Positions 1 to 12,289 of a stretch of DNA of 64,000 nucleotides are shown here, one piece after another. The notes under the pieces are model-generated. The model was not told the DNA's origin, searched no databases, and saw only the letters and a list, made by a program, of their open reading frames with translations. Where the stretch lies: the NCBI GenBank assembly GCA_018398585.1, contig JAGTTD010000013.1, positions 7,164,492 through 7,228,491 on the forward strand. The letters are read 5' to 3'. This DNA comes from Simmondsia chinensis. Its lineage: Eukaryota; Streptophyta; Magnoliopsida; Caryophyllales; Simmondsiaceae. The translations under genes were made by a program, and so were the position numbers. How positions within the stretch are numbered: position 1 is the first letter of the stretch; each line of letters opens with the position of its first letter.

Positions 1-154
1 CGCCGATCGATAGGCAGAAGAGCTCGATTGATTGGGAATGCTATGTAAATCGATCCCGCCTGCAGAGAGCTTACCAATCGATCGGTGAACTATCGATCAA
101 TCGGGAATCGATCGGGACTCCTCCGATCAATCGGGAGCCGTGTTTTCACGCGGG

Positions 155-163
155 TATAAATAG
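155..163 (+). promoter_or_regulatory. TATA box of the LTR-like fragment
   Basis: TATAAATAG lies about 75 bases before the GA microsatellite and 190 before the U5-like segment, as expected for an LTR promoter. Activity is inferred only. Confidence 0.4.
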
Positions 164-233
164 AGACGTAGGGTTACATTAAAATTAATCCAATTCTTTT
201 TGAGATATTTCCCCTTGCAGCACCGCACCAAAG

Positions 234-237
<4 letters not shown>

Positions 238-286
<49 letters not shown>
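238..286. repeat. (GA)n microsatellite
   Basis: About 24 perfect GA dinucleotides, in the transcribed part of the LTR-like fragment. Confidence 0.95.
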
Positions 287-288
<2 letters not shown>

Positions 289-440
289 GAGTGATTGTAA
301 TTCTTCTTTTTTGACTCAATAATAAAAGCTCCAATCTTCGCCCGTGGTTTTCTCCCCTCTCAATTGAAGAGGGGTTTCTACGTAAATTGTTGTGTTCTTG
401 TGTTTGATTCTTTTTAGTCTATTATACTTCTTGATTGTCA

Positions 441-1300
441 TGATATTTGATTCGAATTCAGTACGTGGGATTCCACATTTTCTCACAACTTTGATTCACT
501 TCCTTCAGATGACATATAAGTACTTGATTTAACTGGTCAATGATTAAGTCACAAATGGACATAACTCAATAGGAATGATATATTGTCAAAAGAAGTTACT
601 AGTAGGTGACAATTTTAAACTACTTATATCTTAAGATTATATTACTGTACAAGTGATGACTTGTTTTAGTCATATTAATAAGGAAAATATGATACTTATC
701 AATGAGATTGAAACACTGAACTACCTAGACCACAATAGTTGCTTTCTAACTTACTTATGCTATTAAGTGATGACTCTAAATTCCGAAAATGTGTTGAACT
801 TGTTCATGCAGTATGTCTCATTTTGATGTGCTCAAAAGAGAGGTCTCTTAAAGTAACATAAGTTCTTTATACCTTCGATGATAGCATAAAGTATGGTAGA
901 AACGAACATTCAACAAGGAATCTATAGTCGTTTTGTGAGATAAAGATATTTGCTTGAGTGCTTGGAAGTGTTCAAAAATGTGAATCTTTGGCTTTGGAAT
1001 TTCTAGGGTATGTCATTGAAATTTGATACGAGAAAAATATCTTTTGCATCATAGAACTTTTCAGAAAAGGACAAATTGGGAGCTTAAAGAAAAAATTATA
1101 AGAAATATAATTATAGTTATTGAAACTATTATTTCTCATGGATATCTAATGGAGGTGTCAATCAGTCACGTAACGGCAATATGAGATTTCTTGAATAAAT
1201 ATATTTAGTTTGATATTGCAACAATATTTATATAGCGAAATCAATTATTATTTTATCATGTGATAGTAATTTAATCGGACCCATATTAACTCCATTTTTT
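441..1300. other. AT-rich region without recognisable gene
   Basis: Both strands are broken by frequent stops and I recognise no domain or terminal repeat. It may be decayed internal sequence of the preceding LTR element, but nothing proves it. Confidence 0.4.
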
Positions 1301-1856
1301 CATTCTTGATCTGTTGGCAGAGAAAAATCGCCCTTATTTACTCCCCCCCCAACCACCCCTTCTCCATTTTCAAAGCTGTCTGCTCATGATCTCTGCTCCA
1401 GATCTTCTTCACCAGTGCCAGGGCTCAATGAAGGGCTTCTTCCGAAAATTCCTCTTCAGTGAAAGGTACAATACACCTAGTTCCCTCCTTCTTCTTTTGG
1501 CTCTGCGTCTATTCCCTTCTCATCCACATTTATTCCACCCTGTTCCGGTTTCAATCTATCAGCAGAACTTTTAATGAACCTTGTTATTTTCACTTTAATA
1601 CCTTCACCTAAACCCTTTCTCTTCCACCCTATAAAACGGTCTTCTTCCAGAAAGGAAAAACCACCAAATCCATATACTCCCTTGACTTTCTATGTTGATA
1701 CTTCACAAACACCCTCCCAAACTCAAAAAATGCCGAACCCACCACCAAACTAAAAATACATAGAAAGGTTAGGTTCAGATCTGTATAACCTAGAACTCTT
1801 TGAAAACAGTAATATGTCCAAGCCCTCAAAAATCAAACTTTAGTGGGAAAGATTCT

Positions 1857-3105
1857 AATGGGCAAAACTGTGAGAATTGGCCCCATCAAAGCAATCCTCG
1901 ACAAAGCATGGAAACCTAAAGGAAAGCTGGAAATTCACGAAGTGGCAAATAAAACTTTCCTTTTTGTCTTTCAATACCAAAAAAGATAAGGCAAAAGTCA
2001 AAGAGGGCACCCCTTGGGCCATCAATGATGCTCATCTAGCCATCAAAGAATGGGAAGGGGACACCCCTTTCGAGGAGGTCGACTTTGCCACAATGGATTT
2101 TTGGTTCCAAGTTCATGGACTCCCACTAAGTTTGATGTCGTACAACAACGCAGTCAGAATCATCAATCTCTTTCCAAAGGTTATCAGTTTGGATATGGAT
2201 GAAGAAATTGAGATGCTTTGGTCAAAATTCATACGAATGAAAGTCGAAGTAAGTATTGAGGATACTTTGTTATGCATATTTTATCTTAAAAGAAAAGATA
2301 AGCATGATTTATGGATTCGTTTTAAGTATGAGAGGCTAGGCGATTTCTGTTATGCATGTGGCAAACTTGACCATGTTATGAAATATTGTCGTGATGAAGA
2401 AGCCCCGAAAGATGATCCGTTGTTTGATGGTTTTCTAAGAGAAAAGAGTGCTCCTCCGAAAAAGTTAGACTCGTTGCTGAAAAGGGAGACTCCCTTGATC
2501 CGAACCTCATGGAAACCGAAACTGAGACCCTTGAGAAGATCCAAAATTTTGTAGCTGAGGCTGAGAAACTCAATGTTGATTGGTCCCTGGGAACCCTTCA
2601 TGCTATCGAGTTATCCTTAGGATAATATTCGAGCACCGCAATAGGCAACACGTTGAAAGCCACTAGTAAGAGAAGGGCCTGCCCGAGTGATGATGTTGGT
2701 GTACGCAAGAGAGTAAAGGCAGCACTCAAGGAGGCCGTCTATGGGATGGTTCAAATGGATAAATTCGGCAACTAGCGAACTGATTCAAATATACTTTATG
2801 ACTCTGCCGAGGTCTTAAGTAAGTTATTTGAAGAAGAAGGCCAAACCTCCTCAATGGATACTTCCATTACTGCCATCAAGAACGGAGTCCTCGGTAAGAA
2901 TTTAGGAGTCAAAATTAGAAGCATTAAAAAAGCAGCGCAAAGAAAAGCTGAACTGGACAAAGCTAGGAAAAGGTACATCCTCCCTCTTGCTGATCGAGTA
3001 GCTTGGCCGAAACTTGCACTTGACTTGGTTCGACCACCGGCCGAGATTTCTCCATCTATGGGGCTTGCAGCGGTTGTCCCCAAACAACCGCCTCAAGATC
3101 CATGA
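1857..3105 (+). pseudogene. LINE ORF1 (DUF4283 + CCHC zinc knuckle), frameshifted
   Basis: ORF1 encodes the RNA-binding, gag-like protein of plant LINEs. It opens at 1857 with MGKTVRIGPIKAILDKAW and shifts frame near 1985 into a DUF4283 segment that includes WFQVHGLPL. A perfect CX2CX4HX4C knuckle, CYACGKLDHVMKYC, lies at about 2351-2392. A basic C-terminal part (KRRACPSDD, then RKAELDKARKRY) follows after more frame changes. The last frame ends with TGA at 3103-3105, overlapping the ORF2 start. A frameshift and internal stops (for example near 2552 and 2774) show it is not functional. Confidence 0.8.
3102..3105 (+). promoter_or_regulatory. ATGA stop/start overlap between LINE ORF1 and ORF2
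   Basis: ORF1 ends with TGA at 3103-3105 and ORF2 begins with ATG at 3102-3104. Such overlaps in other non-LTR elements allow ORF2 translation by termination-reinitiation. The geometry is directly visible; the mechanism here is inferred. Confidence 0.6.
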
Positions 3106-6100
3106 GTATTATCTGTTGGAATTGCGAAGGGCTCGAACAACCCTTGACAATTCAAGCTCTAAATGAGCTCAATTTTAAATTCAGGCCAGATATTTTATTT
3201 CTTATGGAAACAAAAAACAAAAAAAACTATGTTGATCGAATGGGGAAAAAACTTGGTTTTCACACTTCTTTTATTGTTGACCCAAGAGGTTTGTCAGGTG
3301 GCATGGCAATCTTTTGGAACAACAAAGTGTGTTTAAATGTTGTAAAATTTTCTGAGAGATTTGTGGAGGTTTTTATCTCAGATCAGGGATCCGAAAAAGA
3401 GTGAAACCACATTTTCCTTCATGGCGAGCCTAATAAAAATAGGCGAGCATCATTTTGGAGGGAGATGTCTTCAAATTTCTCCAATTTGGACCCTCCTTCC
3501 ATCTTTTCGGGTGACTTTAATTCCTTCACGTCCGCCCAGGATAAGTTAAATGGTGACCCTGTTACCACTTATCAACTATCTTGGGTTTTGGATTTTCTGG
3601 ACGATGCGGGCTTGTGTGAACTTCCGACTAAGGGATGCAAATACTCTTGGTAGAACAAACAAGATAGGGTTAGAAACATCAAGGAGAATATTGACAAAGC
3701 AGTCATCAACTATAAATGGCAACAATTGTTCCCCTTCGCCTCGGCTACGTTACTCCCGGCTGTTGGTTCCGACCACTCTCCTCTCCTCCTCCTTTTGGAA
3801 GGGGAGAAACCGAAACATAACCGGGATTTTAAGTTCGAGTCGAAATGGTTGATCGAAGATGATTGTCTTGAAATTGTAAGAAAAAACTGGAATTATGTTG
3901 GTAGAGGAGACAGGAACCATCGTTTTACGAACAAGATCCACCATTGCCGCAAAGGTCTCAAGGAGTGGAGTATTACTAGAACGAAAGAGCGTAAAAAGAG
4001 ATTTGCGTTCATTTTTAGCCGACTCACAGAGCTCCAAAGTCGATCCAATTCAGACAGTGAGAAGGAGGAAGAAATTAATCTCAACAAAGAACTTACAAGT
4101 TGGTGGGATGCAGAGGAAAGATTTTGGCACCAACGGTCTCGCATCAATTGGCTCACATTTGGAGACCAGAATTTAAAATTCTTTCATGCCACAACAATCC
4201 AAAGAAACAAAGCTAATGAGATAAGAAGACTCAAAAACAAAGATGATCAATGGATTGATGACCCCCAATAAATCAAAGCTCTGATTTCATCCCACTTCCA
4301 GCGCGTTTACTGGGCGAAAGGGACCCGAAACCAGGCTACTGTTACCGATAACATTGGTATAAGGGTTAGCCAGTTCATGAACTCCAAGCTCACCAAGCCG
4401 ATATCCCGAGCCGAGATCTGGTCGGCTGTGAAACAACTTGGCGCCCTTAAAGCTCCTGGCCCATACGGTTTTTCAGGTATTTTCTATACTTCATTTTGGG
4501 ATGTTATCTCAAACGATGCTTGTCAGGTGGTTGAAATGTTTTTCGAAAATGGGAATTTGCCTCCTGGCCTAAATAACACTAATATTGTCTTAATTCCCAA
4601 AACTAAAAACCCAAGCTCGATCCATCAATTTCGACCGATTGGTCTTTGTAATTTTTCATATAAAATTATTTCAAAAATCCTGACAAACCATCTTCAACCC
4701 TTTATGAATCATCTCATTTCCCCACAACAATCCGCTTTTATTAAAGGAAGACAAATTCAAAACAATATTATAGCGGCTCATGAGGATTTCCACGCTCTTA
4801 AAAAAAAAAAAGAAAGGGAAGGAAAAATTTTATGGCCCTAAAAATTGATCTTACCAAAGCTTACGACCAAGTGGAGTGGGTTTCCTCCAAAAGGTTTTAA
4901 AAAAAATGGGTTTTTGTGATTTATTTGTGGGTTGGATGATGGAATGTGTCACCAAGGTCAGAATTAGTCCGGTCGTTAATGGGGAGAGGCTCCAACGGTT
5001 CGAGATTTCTAGAGGGCTTAGACAGGGAGATCCCCTTTCCCCTTTTCTATTCCTCTTTGTTATGGATGCCTTGTCCAATCTTATTAACAAAGGGGAGAGA
5101 AGCAGGGAATTGAATGGTTTTCATATTAAGTCCACATGTCCTTCTCTGATTCACCTGTTTTTCGCTGATGATTGCGTTTTCTTCTTTCAAGCTTCCACTA
5201 GAGCGTGTAGAAACGTTATGAAAAGTCTTAGACTCTTTTGTGATGCTTCGGTCAAGAGGTCAACCTCCAAAAATCTCATGTTTTCTTTTTTTCTTTCACC
5301 CCTTCACATGTGAAGGAGGAACGCCTCGAGATTTTGGGGGTGACTCTCTTAAATGGGCAGGACAGGTACCTTGGATCTCAAATCTTGTGGGGAAGATAAA
5401 AAAAAACCGTCCTTAGTTTTCTATTTGATAAGATCAAAGGGAAAATGCAAGGTTGAAAATCTAAACTCCTCTCCCATGTGGGAAGAGAGGTCCTCCTCAA
5501 GTCGGTCGTGTTGGCTATCTCTAAATTTGTTACGTCATGTTTTAAAATTTTGATCACTTTCTCCAAAAAAATTAATAGTAGTCTCGCTCGTTTCTGGTGG
5601 AGGGGTGGGTCTTATGAGAATAAGGGCATTCATTGGAAGGGTTGGAACTTCATTTCTAAACCAAAGCAGGTTAGAGGCCTCGGCTTTTGTGATATGTGTG
5701 GGGTTAATATTGCTCTTATCGCAAAACAAGTTTGGAGAGCCATCCAAAACCCTAACACTTTTTCGGTTAAAATCCTCATAGGGGTGTACTTTAATGATGG
5801 TTCGATCCTTAATGCTCGCTTGGGTTACAACCCTCTTGGGGTTGGAGAAACTTCATTGAGGGACGGGATTTCATCATTAAAGGTCTCCGTTGGAATGTTA
5901 ATAGTGGAAAAAATATTGATATTTGGAAAGACAAGTGGGTCCCTGACCTCCCTTCCTTCTCAGTTGGGAGTTCTCCATATGATCACTCAATTTCTAAGGT
6001 TTCCGACCTCATTATCCCGGGTCTAAGAAGATGGAATCTCCCCCTCATCTCACATTTGTTCTCCCAAGAGGTGTCAAAGGCAATTTCGCATATCCCGATC

Positions 6101-7241
6101 GGCAACCCATATCGGGATGACGAGTTGATTTGGCACTTTACCAAAACCGGAGTCTATTCCGTGAAATCCAGGTACCGACTGTGGAGCTTTTCGGACAGCC
6201 CTATTTCTGAAGGATGGGCCTCTACCAGCTCCCCTTTTGTCTCGACTCATGGTTTACATGTTCTTTGGTCCCTCAATGCTACTCCAAAAATCAAACACTT
6301 CCTTTGGAGAGCTCTCATGAACGCCTTAGCTCCACTGAGAACTTATGGAAGATGAAACTCAGACATAATCCTTTTTGTCCTCGATGTGATGGGGTCATTG
6401 AAACGGTGGAACATTTATTCTTCTTTTGTCCCTAGGCTAGAGCAACATGGTTCGCATCTTCGTTGGTGTTCAAACCAAATATTGAAGGCTTCAATAGCTT
6501 CCATGTTTGGTGGGACTCCATTTGTTCTAACCCGACATTCTCTCGTCATGATATTTTCAGAATTATGCTTCTTTGTTGGGAAATTTGGAAGAGTAGATGT
6601 GATTTTGTTTTCAAACATGTGTCCCCACATCCCAGGTCCTCCGCACTCAAAGCCGACTCAGCTGCAATGGAGTTCTCGAGCCTGAATTCAGCTCCCCCCA
6701 CCCCCCCTCGCTCCCCCTCGGCTGGTACAGGTCCTACTGCAACCGATTGGACCCCTCCCCCTTTGGATTGGATCAAAATCAACTCGGATGCTGCTTTCTC
6801 CACCCTCTCGTGTTCGGCCACTGCCATTGTTGCCCGCGATCACCAAGGCAATCTCGTGGGAGGTTGGTGTGGTTCCTTCAATGCAAAGTCTCCTCTTATT
6901 GCCGAAGCCCTGACTATTAGAGATGCAGTCTCTGTAGTGGATTCTCGAGGTTGGAAGAATGTTATTATCGAGTCGGATTGTAAACAAGCTATAGATTTTA
7001 TCTATCATGTCGCGTCCCCTGCATGGGAATGTAGTGCTGTTATTACTAATATTAGGTTATTATTGTCGCCTAGTTCTTTTAGCAATGGTCATTTTGTTGG
7101 GCCCCTCGATCTTGTAATCGGGTAGCTCATTTTGTGGCTTCGTTACATTTAGGTCGTAGATGTACCCATGATTGGTGGCATGTTTGCCCACCTTCGGTTG
7201 TTTCCCTTGTAAACTCGGATCGTTTAGTTATGAATGTCTAG
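3102..7241 (+). pseudogene. LINE ORF2: endonuclease, reverse transcriptase, zf-RVT, RNase H
   Basis: The start at 3102 gives MSIICWNCEGLEQPLTIQAL, the usual opening of plant LINE AP-type endonucleases; SGDFNSF (3510-3530) and GSDHSPLLL (3760-3790) are later endonuclease motifs. The RT part has LKAPGPYGFSG and IGLCNFSYKIISKIL, then RQGDPLSPFLF (about 5019-5051) and the catalytic box FFADD (5159-5173). A zf-RVT segment (CPRCDG...EHLFFFCP) precedes an RNase H domain with KINSDAAF and ESDCKQAIDF (about 6776-7000). The C-terminus, in another frame, has CNRVAHFVAS and ends at TAG 7239-7241. At least six frame changes and stops disable it. Confidence 0.88.
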
Positions 7242-7410
7242 CCCTCGGGCGGTTTAATGTTCAAAAAATAAAAATAAAAAGAGCCGGCAGTATCACCCAA
7301 GGCAAACACCTGCGTCACCACAAGTGGGGAACCCATTAAAAGAAAGCTCACGAAGAATGCTTTACGCTAAGAGGAAACTGACATCATGGGGACTCGCTGC
7401 GAAGCCCACC

Positions 7411-7972
7411 TGTAGAAGACTCCAATGTGAGTCTTGTGAAATCCTACATCAGAGTTGAGAGAAAGAAGAGATTACCTTATAAGCTTAGTAGGTTACTCCA
7501 CCTATTGCCAATTGGTTTTAGGATAGAACCCCACTTGGGCTTATATGTGGATCTCATGTGTTCCAACTCCGTGGGTTGGACCTAAAGGCCCGATGGAAAT
7601 TTAACATGGTATCAGAGCGGGTTGTTGATCCCGATCTCGTATTTGTCGCACCTTGTCCTCATGAAGAGGAGGTGCAATTGTGTTTGGTGCGTCACGAGCC
7701 TCTCCAGTATGTTGGATCCAATTGGATCGGAGAAGGCGAGGGGTACGTTTGTCACAGACTCCCATGCGAGGGGGAGTGTAGAAGCCTCCAATGTGAGTCT
7801 TGTGGAATTCCACATCGGAGTTGAGAGAAAAAAGAGATCACCTTATAAGCCTAGTAGGTTACTCCACCTATTGCCAATTTATTTTAGGATGGAACACCAC
7901 TTGGATTTATATGTGGATCTCATGTATTCCAACTCTGTGGGTTGGGCCTAAAGGCCCGATGGAAATTTAACA
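7411..7972 (+). mobile_element. Complete TRIM (terminal-repeat retrotransposon in miniature), TSD CCACC
   Basis: Two direct 196-bp LTRs (7411-7606 and 7777-7972) begin TGTAGAAG and end TTTAACA. The left LTR is followed at once by TGGTATCAGAGC, the standard primer binding site complementary to initiator tRNA-Met, and a purine tract (CGAGGGGGAG, 7767-7776) directly precedes the right LTR. The 170-bp interior has no coding capacity. Both ends are flanked by the 5-bp duplication CCACC (7406-7410, 7973-7977). Every hallmark of a non-autonomous LTR element is present. The LTRs differ at several positions, so it is not brand new. Confidence 0.95.
7607..7618 (+). other. Primer binding site of the TRIM (initiator tRNA-Met)
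   Basis: TGGTATCAGAGC is the exact plant consensus and abuts the left LTR with no spacer. Confidence 0.95.
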
Positions 7973-8292
7973 CCACCTCCAAAGACCTACGTATCATCAG
8001 AGTCACAGACATGAGATAAGGGTTGAGGACTTGCTACCATAGGACAGAGTATACTCTTGCACAATTCGCTTGTGTAGGGACGACAGAAAGGTGCCAAGCA
8101 ATTCATCAACTCTTAACAACTGTGCGGGGTCGCTTACGTACCTAGCATGCTTGGATCACACTTGCGGTGGAAGGGGCCAATTTTCAACATTTATTTTCCA
8201 ACTGTATAGTGTTGTACAGGGAAGGAAGATTTATCCTAGAAAAAGGTTAATTAAAGAAGGGAACCTAGAAAGATCAAAAGTGGTTTGATTGC

Positions 8293-8355
8293 AACAACAA
8301 ACAACAACAACAACAACAAACCCAATGCCTCCAAGGGCTCCCGCCTAAGCAGGGT
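8293..8355 (-). mobile_element. Ultra-short (63 bp) 5'-truncated SINE/RTE tail insertion with 17-bp TSD
   Basis: An (AAC)n run followed by CCCAATGCCTCCAAGGGCTC and CCGCCTAAGCAGGGT is inserted between AAAAGTGGTTTGATTGC (8276-8292) and AAAAGTGGTTAGATTGC (8356-8372). Read on the minus strand it ends in (GTT)n, like the RTE tail at 29201 and the SINE at 34841. Only the last 63 bases of the parent were copied. Confidence 0.85.
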
Positions 8356-8408
8356 AAAAGTGGTTAGATTGCGTGGAGGAATATAACCTTTTTCTGTTGT
8401 GGTTGAAT

Positions 8409-8701
8409 GGAGGCAATAAAGCGGACTTGTGAAAGAGAGCTTATGGTGTTTTTGAGATAGACGCCATCAAATGCTAAATCTAAAATTTGTAATCCTAAAA
8501 CCTTACTCTGAATAGTATCACCCCTCCATCACGATCTCATTACAATGAACAAAACAAGATCCAACAATGGAGGCGGGGAAGCGGAGTTGTGAGAGAGAGT
8601 TTACGATGTTTTTTGCAAGAAATTCCATCAAATGCTAAATCTAAAATTTGTAGTCCTAAAACCTTACTTTGCATAGCATCACCACTCCATCATAATCTCA
8701 T
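8409..8701. repeat. Tandem duplication of a ~133-bp unit, period 160
   Basis: Unit 1 (8409-8540) and unit 2 (8569-8701) both begin GGAGGC and share GCTAAATCTAAAATTTGTA and CCTAAAACCTTACT, ending AATCTCAT or GATCTCAT. No coding function is seen. Confidence 0.85.
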
Positions 8702-9227
8702 CAGCCAACAAAATTAATTCGTGAACTCAAAATCAGCCCGATTGTTTATTTAGTCGAATCTAGAAGCCATGAGAAAGCTTCTAAAAAGATCCAGAATTCT
8801 TCATTCCATAATACATGCAATTCAGTCAAATGGTGGACCATGAGAAAATGAAAATAAAACAACAAACTTGCTATCATTCACAAAGTAATCCATTCATTTC
8901 TAAACCCTCGTGCTATTGACCAACTTATGCATGACTTTTCTAATCTTTCAAGTAATGCAAAGCATGCCAAACATAATTCATCTAGACTTTCACCCCTTTG
9001 CTATTATTTAATCTTTAATCATTAAAAAATTCATGTAAGATAGACAAACGAAGTTTTAAGAATTGAGATACTGATAATTAAATATACTATTCTTACTTGG
9101 AAGAGGTCGAGTTTGAATCTCATCACTCCCTTCACCTATGTAAAATATCGTTGATCGCTTTTTTTCAAATTGAATTTCTAAGACATTTCCTTACTGTTGT
9201 TCCAAAAAAAATTATCTTTCATACCGA

Positions 9228-9720
9228 GAGCTTATTCGGTTTCGACGTAAAAAGAATTAATATTTATTAGAGGGTAATCTTTAATCGCTTTTTATTTTGT
9301 TTGGTTCATTTTAAAGTATTCAGAAAGTAAAAATTGACCCATTGTAGAATGAGAAGTGTCGCATTACCGGAGAGTAAGTGCAATGTTTACAATTTGAAAG
9401 ATCCGAAAAAAAATGTTCCAATATACACAATTGGAAATATTTTTGTCATGATAATGGTTACAACATGAATATTTGGTTCGGAATTGCTTAACCCATTATA
9501 TTTAACCATACTTAATGTAATTTTAAGTACTGATTTAAAAAAAAAATATGTGCCCCAAGTATGAGAAACCATTTTTATGTCTAATTTAATATTTTTAGTT
9601 TTTATATAGCTTGGACAACACCGAAATAGGATATTAAAGGTTAAATAAGTTATTTCTTCACCAGATTCCAATGTTTTAAAAATCCAAAATTAAAAACACA
9701 AAATAAAACCAAATAAGCAC
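9228..9720. mobile_element. Possible MITE with short terminal inverted repeats
   Basis: The left end GAGCTTATTCGGTTTC and the reverse complement of the right end, GTGCTTATTTGGTTTT, form a plausible inverted pair typical of small plant DNA transposons. The interior is AT-rich and non-coding. No clear TSD was found, so this is tentative. Confidence 0.35.
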
Positions 9721-9757
9721 CAAAAACCCATTTGTGTAAAGATAAAATTCTCTCCCT

Positions 9758-10085
9758 TTTTTTTTTTTTTTTTTTTTTTTTTACAAGTAAAATAATTTTA
9801 TTGCCACAAAAAAGAAAATACAACTACGCCACTTATCAATGTATCAATCATATATCGTCACAACTTACCACCAAACACAAAGAGGACTACCCTTGCGCAC
9901 TTAATTCTTAGCCAGAGTATCAGCATGACTATAATTTTCCTCCTAGTATTGATGAACATTATAGATTTGAAAGACCAAGGTGAGCAATGCGATTAACCAT
10001 ATAGCTCATCTTGCGTGGCATTTTATCCCTGGATGAACACCAATTAATTGTGTTAGAAGAGTCCAATTCTACAATAAAATAGTAT
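9758..10085 (-). mobile_element. 5'-truncated LINE fragment (RNase H end) with poly(A) tail
   Basis: A T-run of about 24 bases (9758-9782) is the poly(A) tail of a minus-strand LINE. Just inside it the minus strand encodes VELDSSNTINWC and NRIAHLGLSNL (about 9962-10075), the end of a plant LINE RNase H domain, followed by frameshifted remnants of the usual DTLAKN region. No other LINE domain is present, so the copy is strongly 5'-truncated. Confidence 0.65.
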
Positions 10086-10089
10086 GAGT

Positions 10090-12289
10090 ATGAAACACCT
10101 GACGTACTGAAACTATTGGAACCAAACACAAAAAATGTTATACAAAAACATATAAGATAGAAAGATATTACCCGGACGCGTAAAAATGACAAAATACCAA
10201 TCATGTAATAGTTGAGCGAGGCGCGGATCACGCTCTCTTTAAGACGGTTTTGCACCCCTATCGGATCAAAACCAGTGCAGCAGGTACCGACGTGCTGCCT
10301 CCAGGATACAATGTCCAACTAGAATTTACACTTTCTCAATCTACACAACCTCGAAAGCTGGAGCTTCCACAACACCTTATTTAGTCAAACCCTTTCATAT
10401 TTTTCAAAGACCATATGCATACAAATTCTTTTATGAAAATGGATCTTTTTTCGTTATGTTCTATGTTCCTGCAGTAAACTTTGTGATGCCAAAGCTTTTA
10501 TACACAGTAATAATTTGGCAAAATATCATTGCACGCCAACCGTTTCATTTTATTGCTTTTAAGTCATTTGTAACCTATCCATTGCATATTGCAAATATTT
10601 AGGACCAAGAAAGTATCTTAATGTAATGGAATTATCAATTTAATTTTAAATAGACTTAAATTTTACCAATACATAAAGGGGGATATAATTGTTAGTATTG
10701 AATAGAAATTATCAATAATTTAAAAGATATGAATAGCATCATCAAAATATGTTAAAACATAAAATTAAATTTAAGTTTCTTAAAAATATATTACTCTTAA
10801 TTAACTTCTTTTACTTCAAACTAATAAGGTAAGTTCGTTCATAATATAATTTATTTTTACATTTTAACTTTTTATTAATATACGTTGATAGAATCGAGGT
10901 CAGATAGGTAGAATCGGAAAATCGTATTACGATTCTATCTGTTAGTTTCATGTAATCTCAATAAATCGTAAAATTCTACAAAATTAAAATTCTACTCAAA
11001 ATTTAAATCAAACAACAATTATAAAATCATAGAATAGTAAAAATTTTAAGATTCAAATCAAAATTTTAATAAGCACGGATAATTGATTCCTTGACAGCAT
11101 CAGGTTGGCACTAAAAAACAAGTGAGTTAATGTCAGCTTTTAGTAATTTAAAATGAGAGCCACAATATTTGTTGAATTGTTATCTCATGTTTTGGGATAT
11201 CACATGATACATCCCTCTTAGCGGGTGGTTCTACCATTGTCTATTAGTTGCGATAACGAGAGGATTGTTTCATTTATTTTTGCATTATGTGTGGTTGCCC
11301 TAATTTAGTAGAAAAAATGTGCCAAACAGGCTTATCATGGTGCAAGGGTAAGTCAATTTTGAACCACACGTGTGTGCCTACAGTAAACTGCTCCGTAGGA
11401 CTTGTTGATATTCTTGGTTAATCTAACTTCATTTTGCAATTATTATGTGGATTCAGTTAATGCTCCAATTAAAGAGACTTTATTTTATATCTTTGTACGC
11501 TTTCTAGTGTTTATGATGCGAAGAAAAGTAAATTGATAAGGACTCAACCCAATCTGTAGCTACGCTGACTGAACAAAGCTCATAGACACTTTATTACCTT
11601 GAATGCTTAAGCGTTGAGAATTAGGGTGGATATAAGTTAGAGAGCTCAACAACCTATCTTGCACACGAGTCAATCCTATCTATGCCCGAAATCCTTGACC
11701 CAAGGTAACTCAATCAAGAGCGAACGTAACAAGAGATAGATAGAGTAAGCCGTTCTTGTCATTGGAATAGAACCAACCTTATCAAGACGGATGCTTGGCC
11801 GTTCAAGCAAAAAAAACCCCAACTGAATTCATCTGGCTCACATTGTCATGAACATAAGACCAATACTATCAAGCTTGAGGTTTGGTTGTCAAAACCTGAA
11901 CATAGTTAAAATCATATAATTTTGATCCAAAAGGAAATCACTCTAAACTTGAAATTCAATCTAATAATGGACCGTACATATTATTGTGTGGTTTTATCTT
12001 TCGATTAGTCAAATCTGAGTTTGAACTAATGCACACATATAAAATGTTAAAATAATGGTCAAAACTGGGAGCGGATTAGATTGGGAAATTTGGTCCATCC
12101 TTAACTAACAAAATTAGACTAAAAGTATACCTTATATAAAAGTTCATTTTAAGACTAGATTCCACTAATTTCATCCTTGATTGAACTTAGCCTTATGCAC
12201 CCATTAGTTATACTTGCTCATTGACCTAAGCTCATATTAAAGAGACTTTATTTTATACCTTAGAGGAGTAAGCCCTTATACTCTTTTTC
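10090..12289. other. AT-rich region without recognisable gene
   Basis: There are no long frames and no domain I recognise. A GC-richer island at about 10210-10320 encodes a short minus-strand frame, but I find no family for it. Confidence 0.4.

Larger units (their letters stand above)
1..440 (+). mobile_element. LTR-like fragment (U3-R-U5-like), probably Ty1/copia
   Basis: The first 130 bases are rich in the motif CGATCGATCGG/ATCAATCGGGA, followed by a TATA box (155-163), a GA microsatellite and, at about 343-405, a U5-like segment with a TCTCCCCTCTCAATTGAAGA inverted element followed by TTTCTACGTAAATTGTTGTG. This arrangement resembles the right part of plant copia LTRs. A related segment occurs in the HRLI intron (57210-57530). 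No primer binding site or partner LTR is visible, so it could be a truncated or solo LTR. The left end is outside the window. Confidence 0.35.
1300..7280 (+). mobile_element. Degenerate L1-type LINE (non-LTR retrotransposon)
   Basis: The order is 5' UTR (about 1300-1856), ORF1 with DUF4283 and a CCHC knuckle, ORF2 with endonuclease, reverse transcriptase, zf-RVT and a terminal RNase H, then a short 3' UTR and an A-rich tail (AAAAAATAAAAATAAAAA, 7263-7280). This is the plant L1 layout. Many frameshifts and stops make it non-autonomous today, but no large domain is missing, so it is an almost full-length copy. I could not find a convincing target-site duplication around the tail and about 1300, so the 5' boundary is approximate. 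Confidence 0.85.

Noticed and set aside
1300..7280. Target-site duplication around the L1-type LINE
   Set aside because: No convincing match to GAGCCGGCAGTATC downstream of the tail was found near 1300, so the 5' boundary is left approximate.
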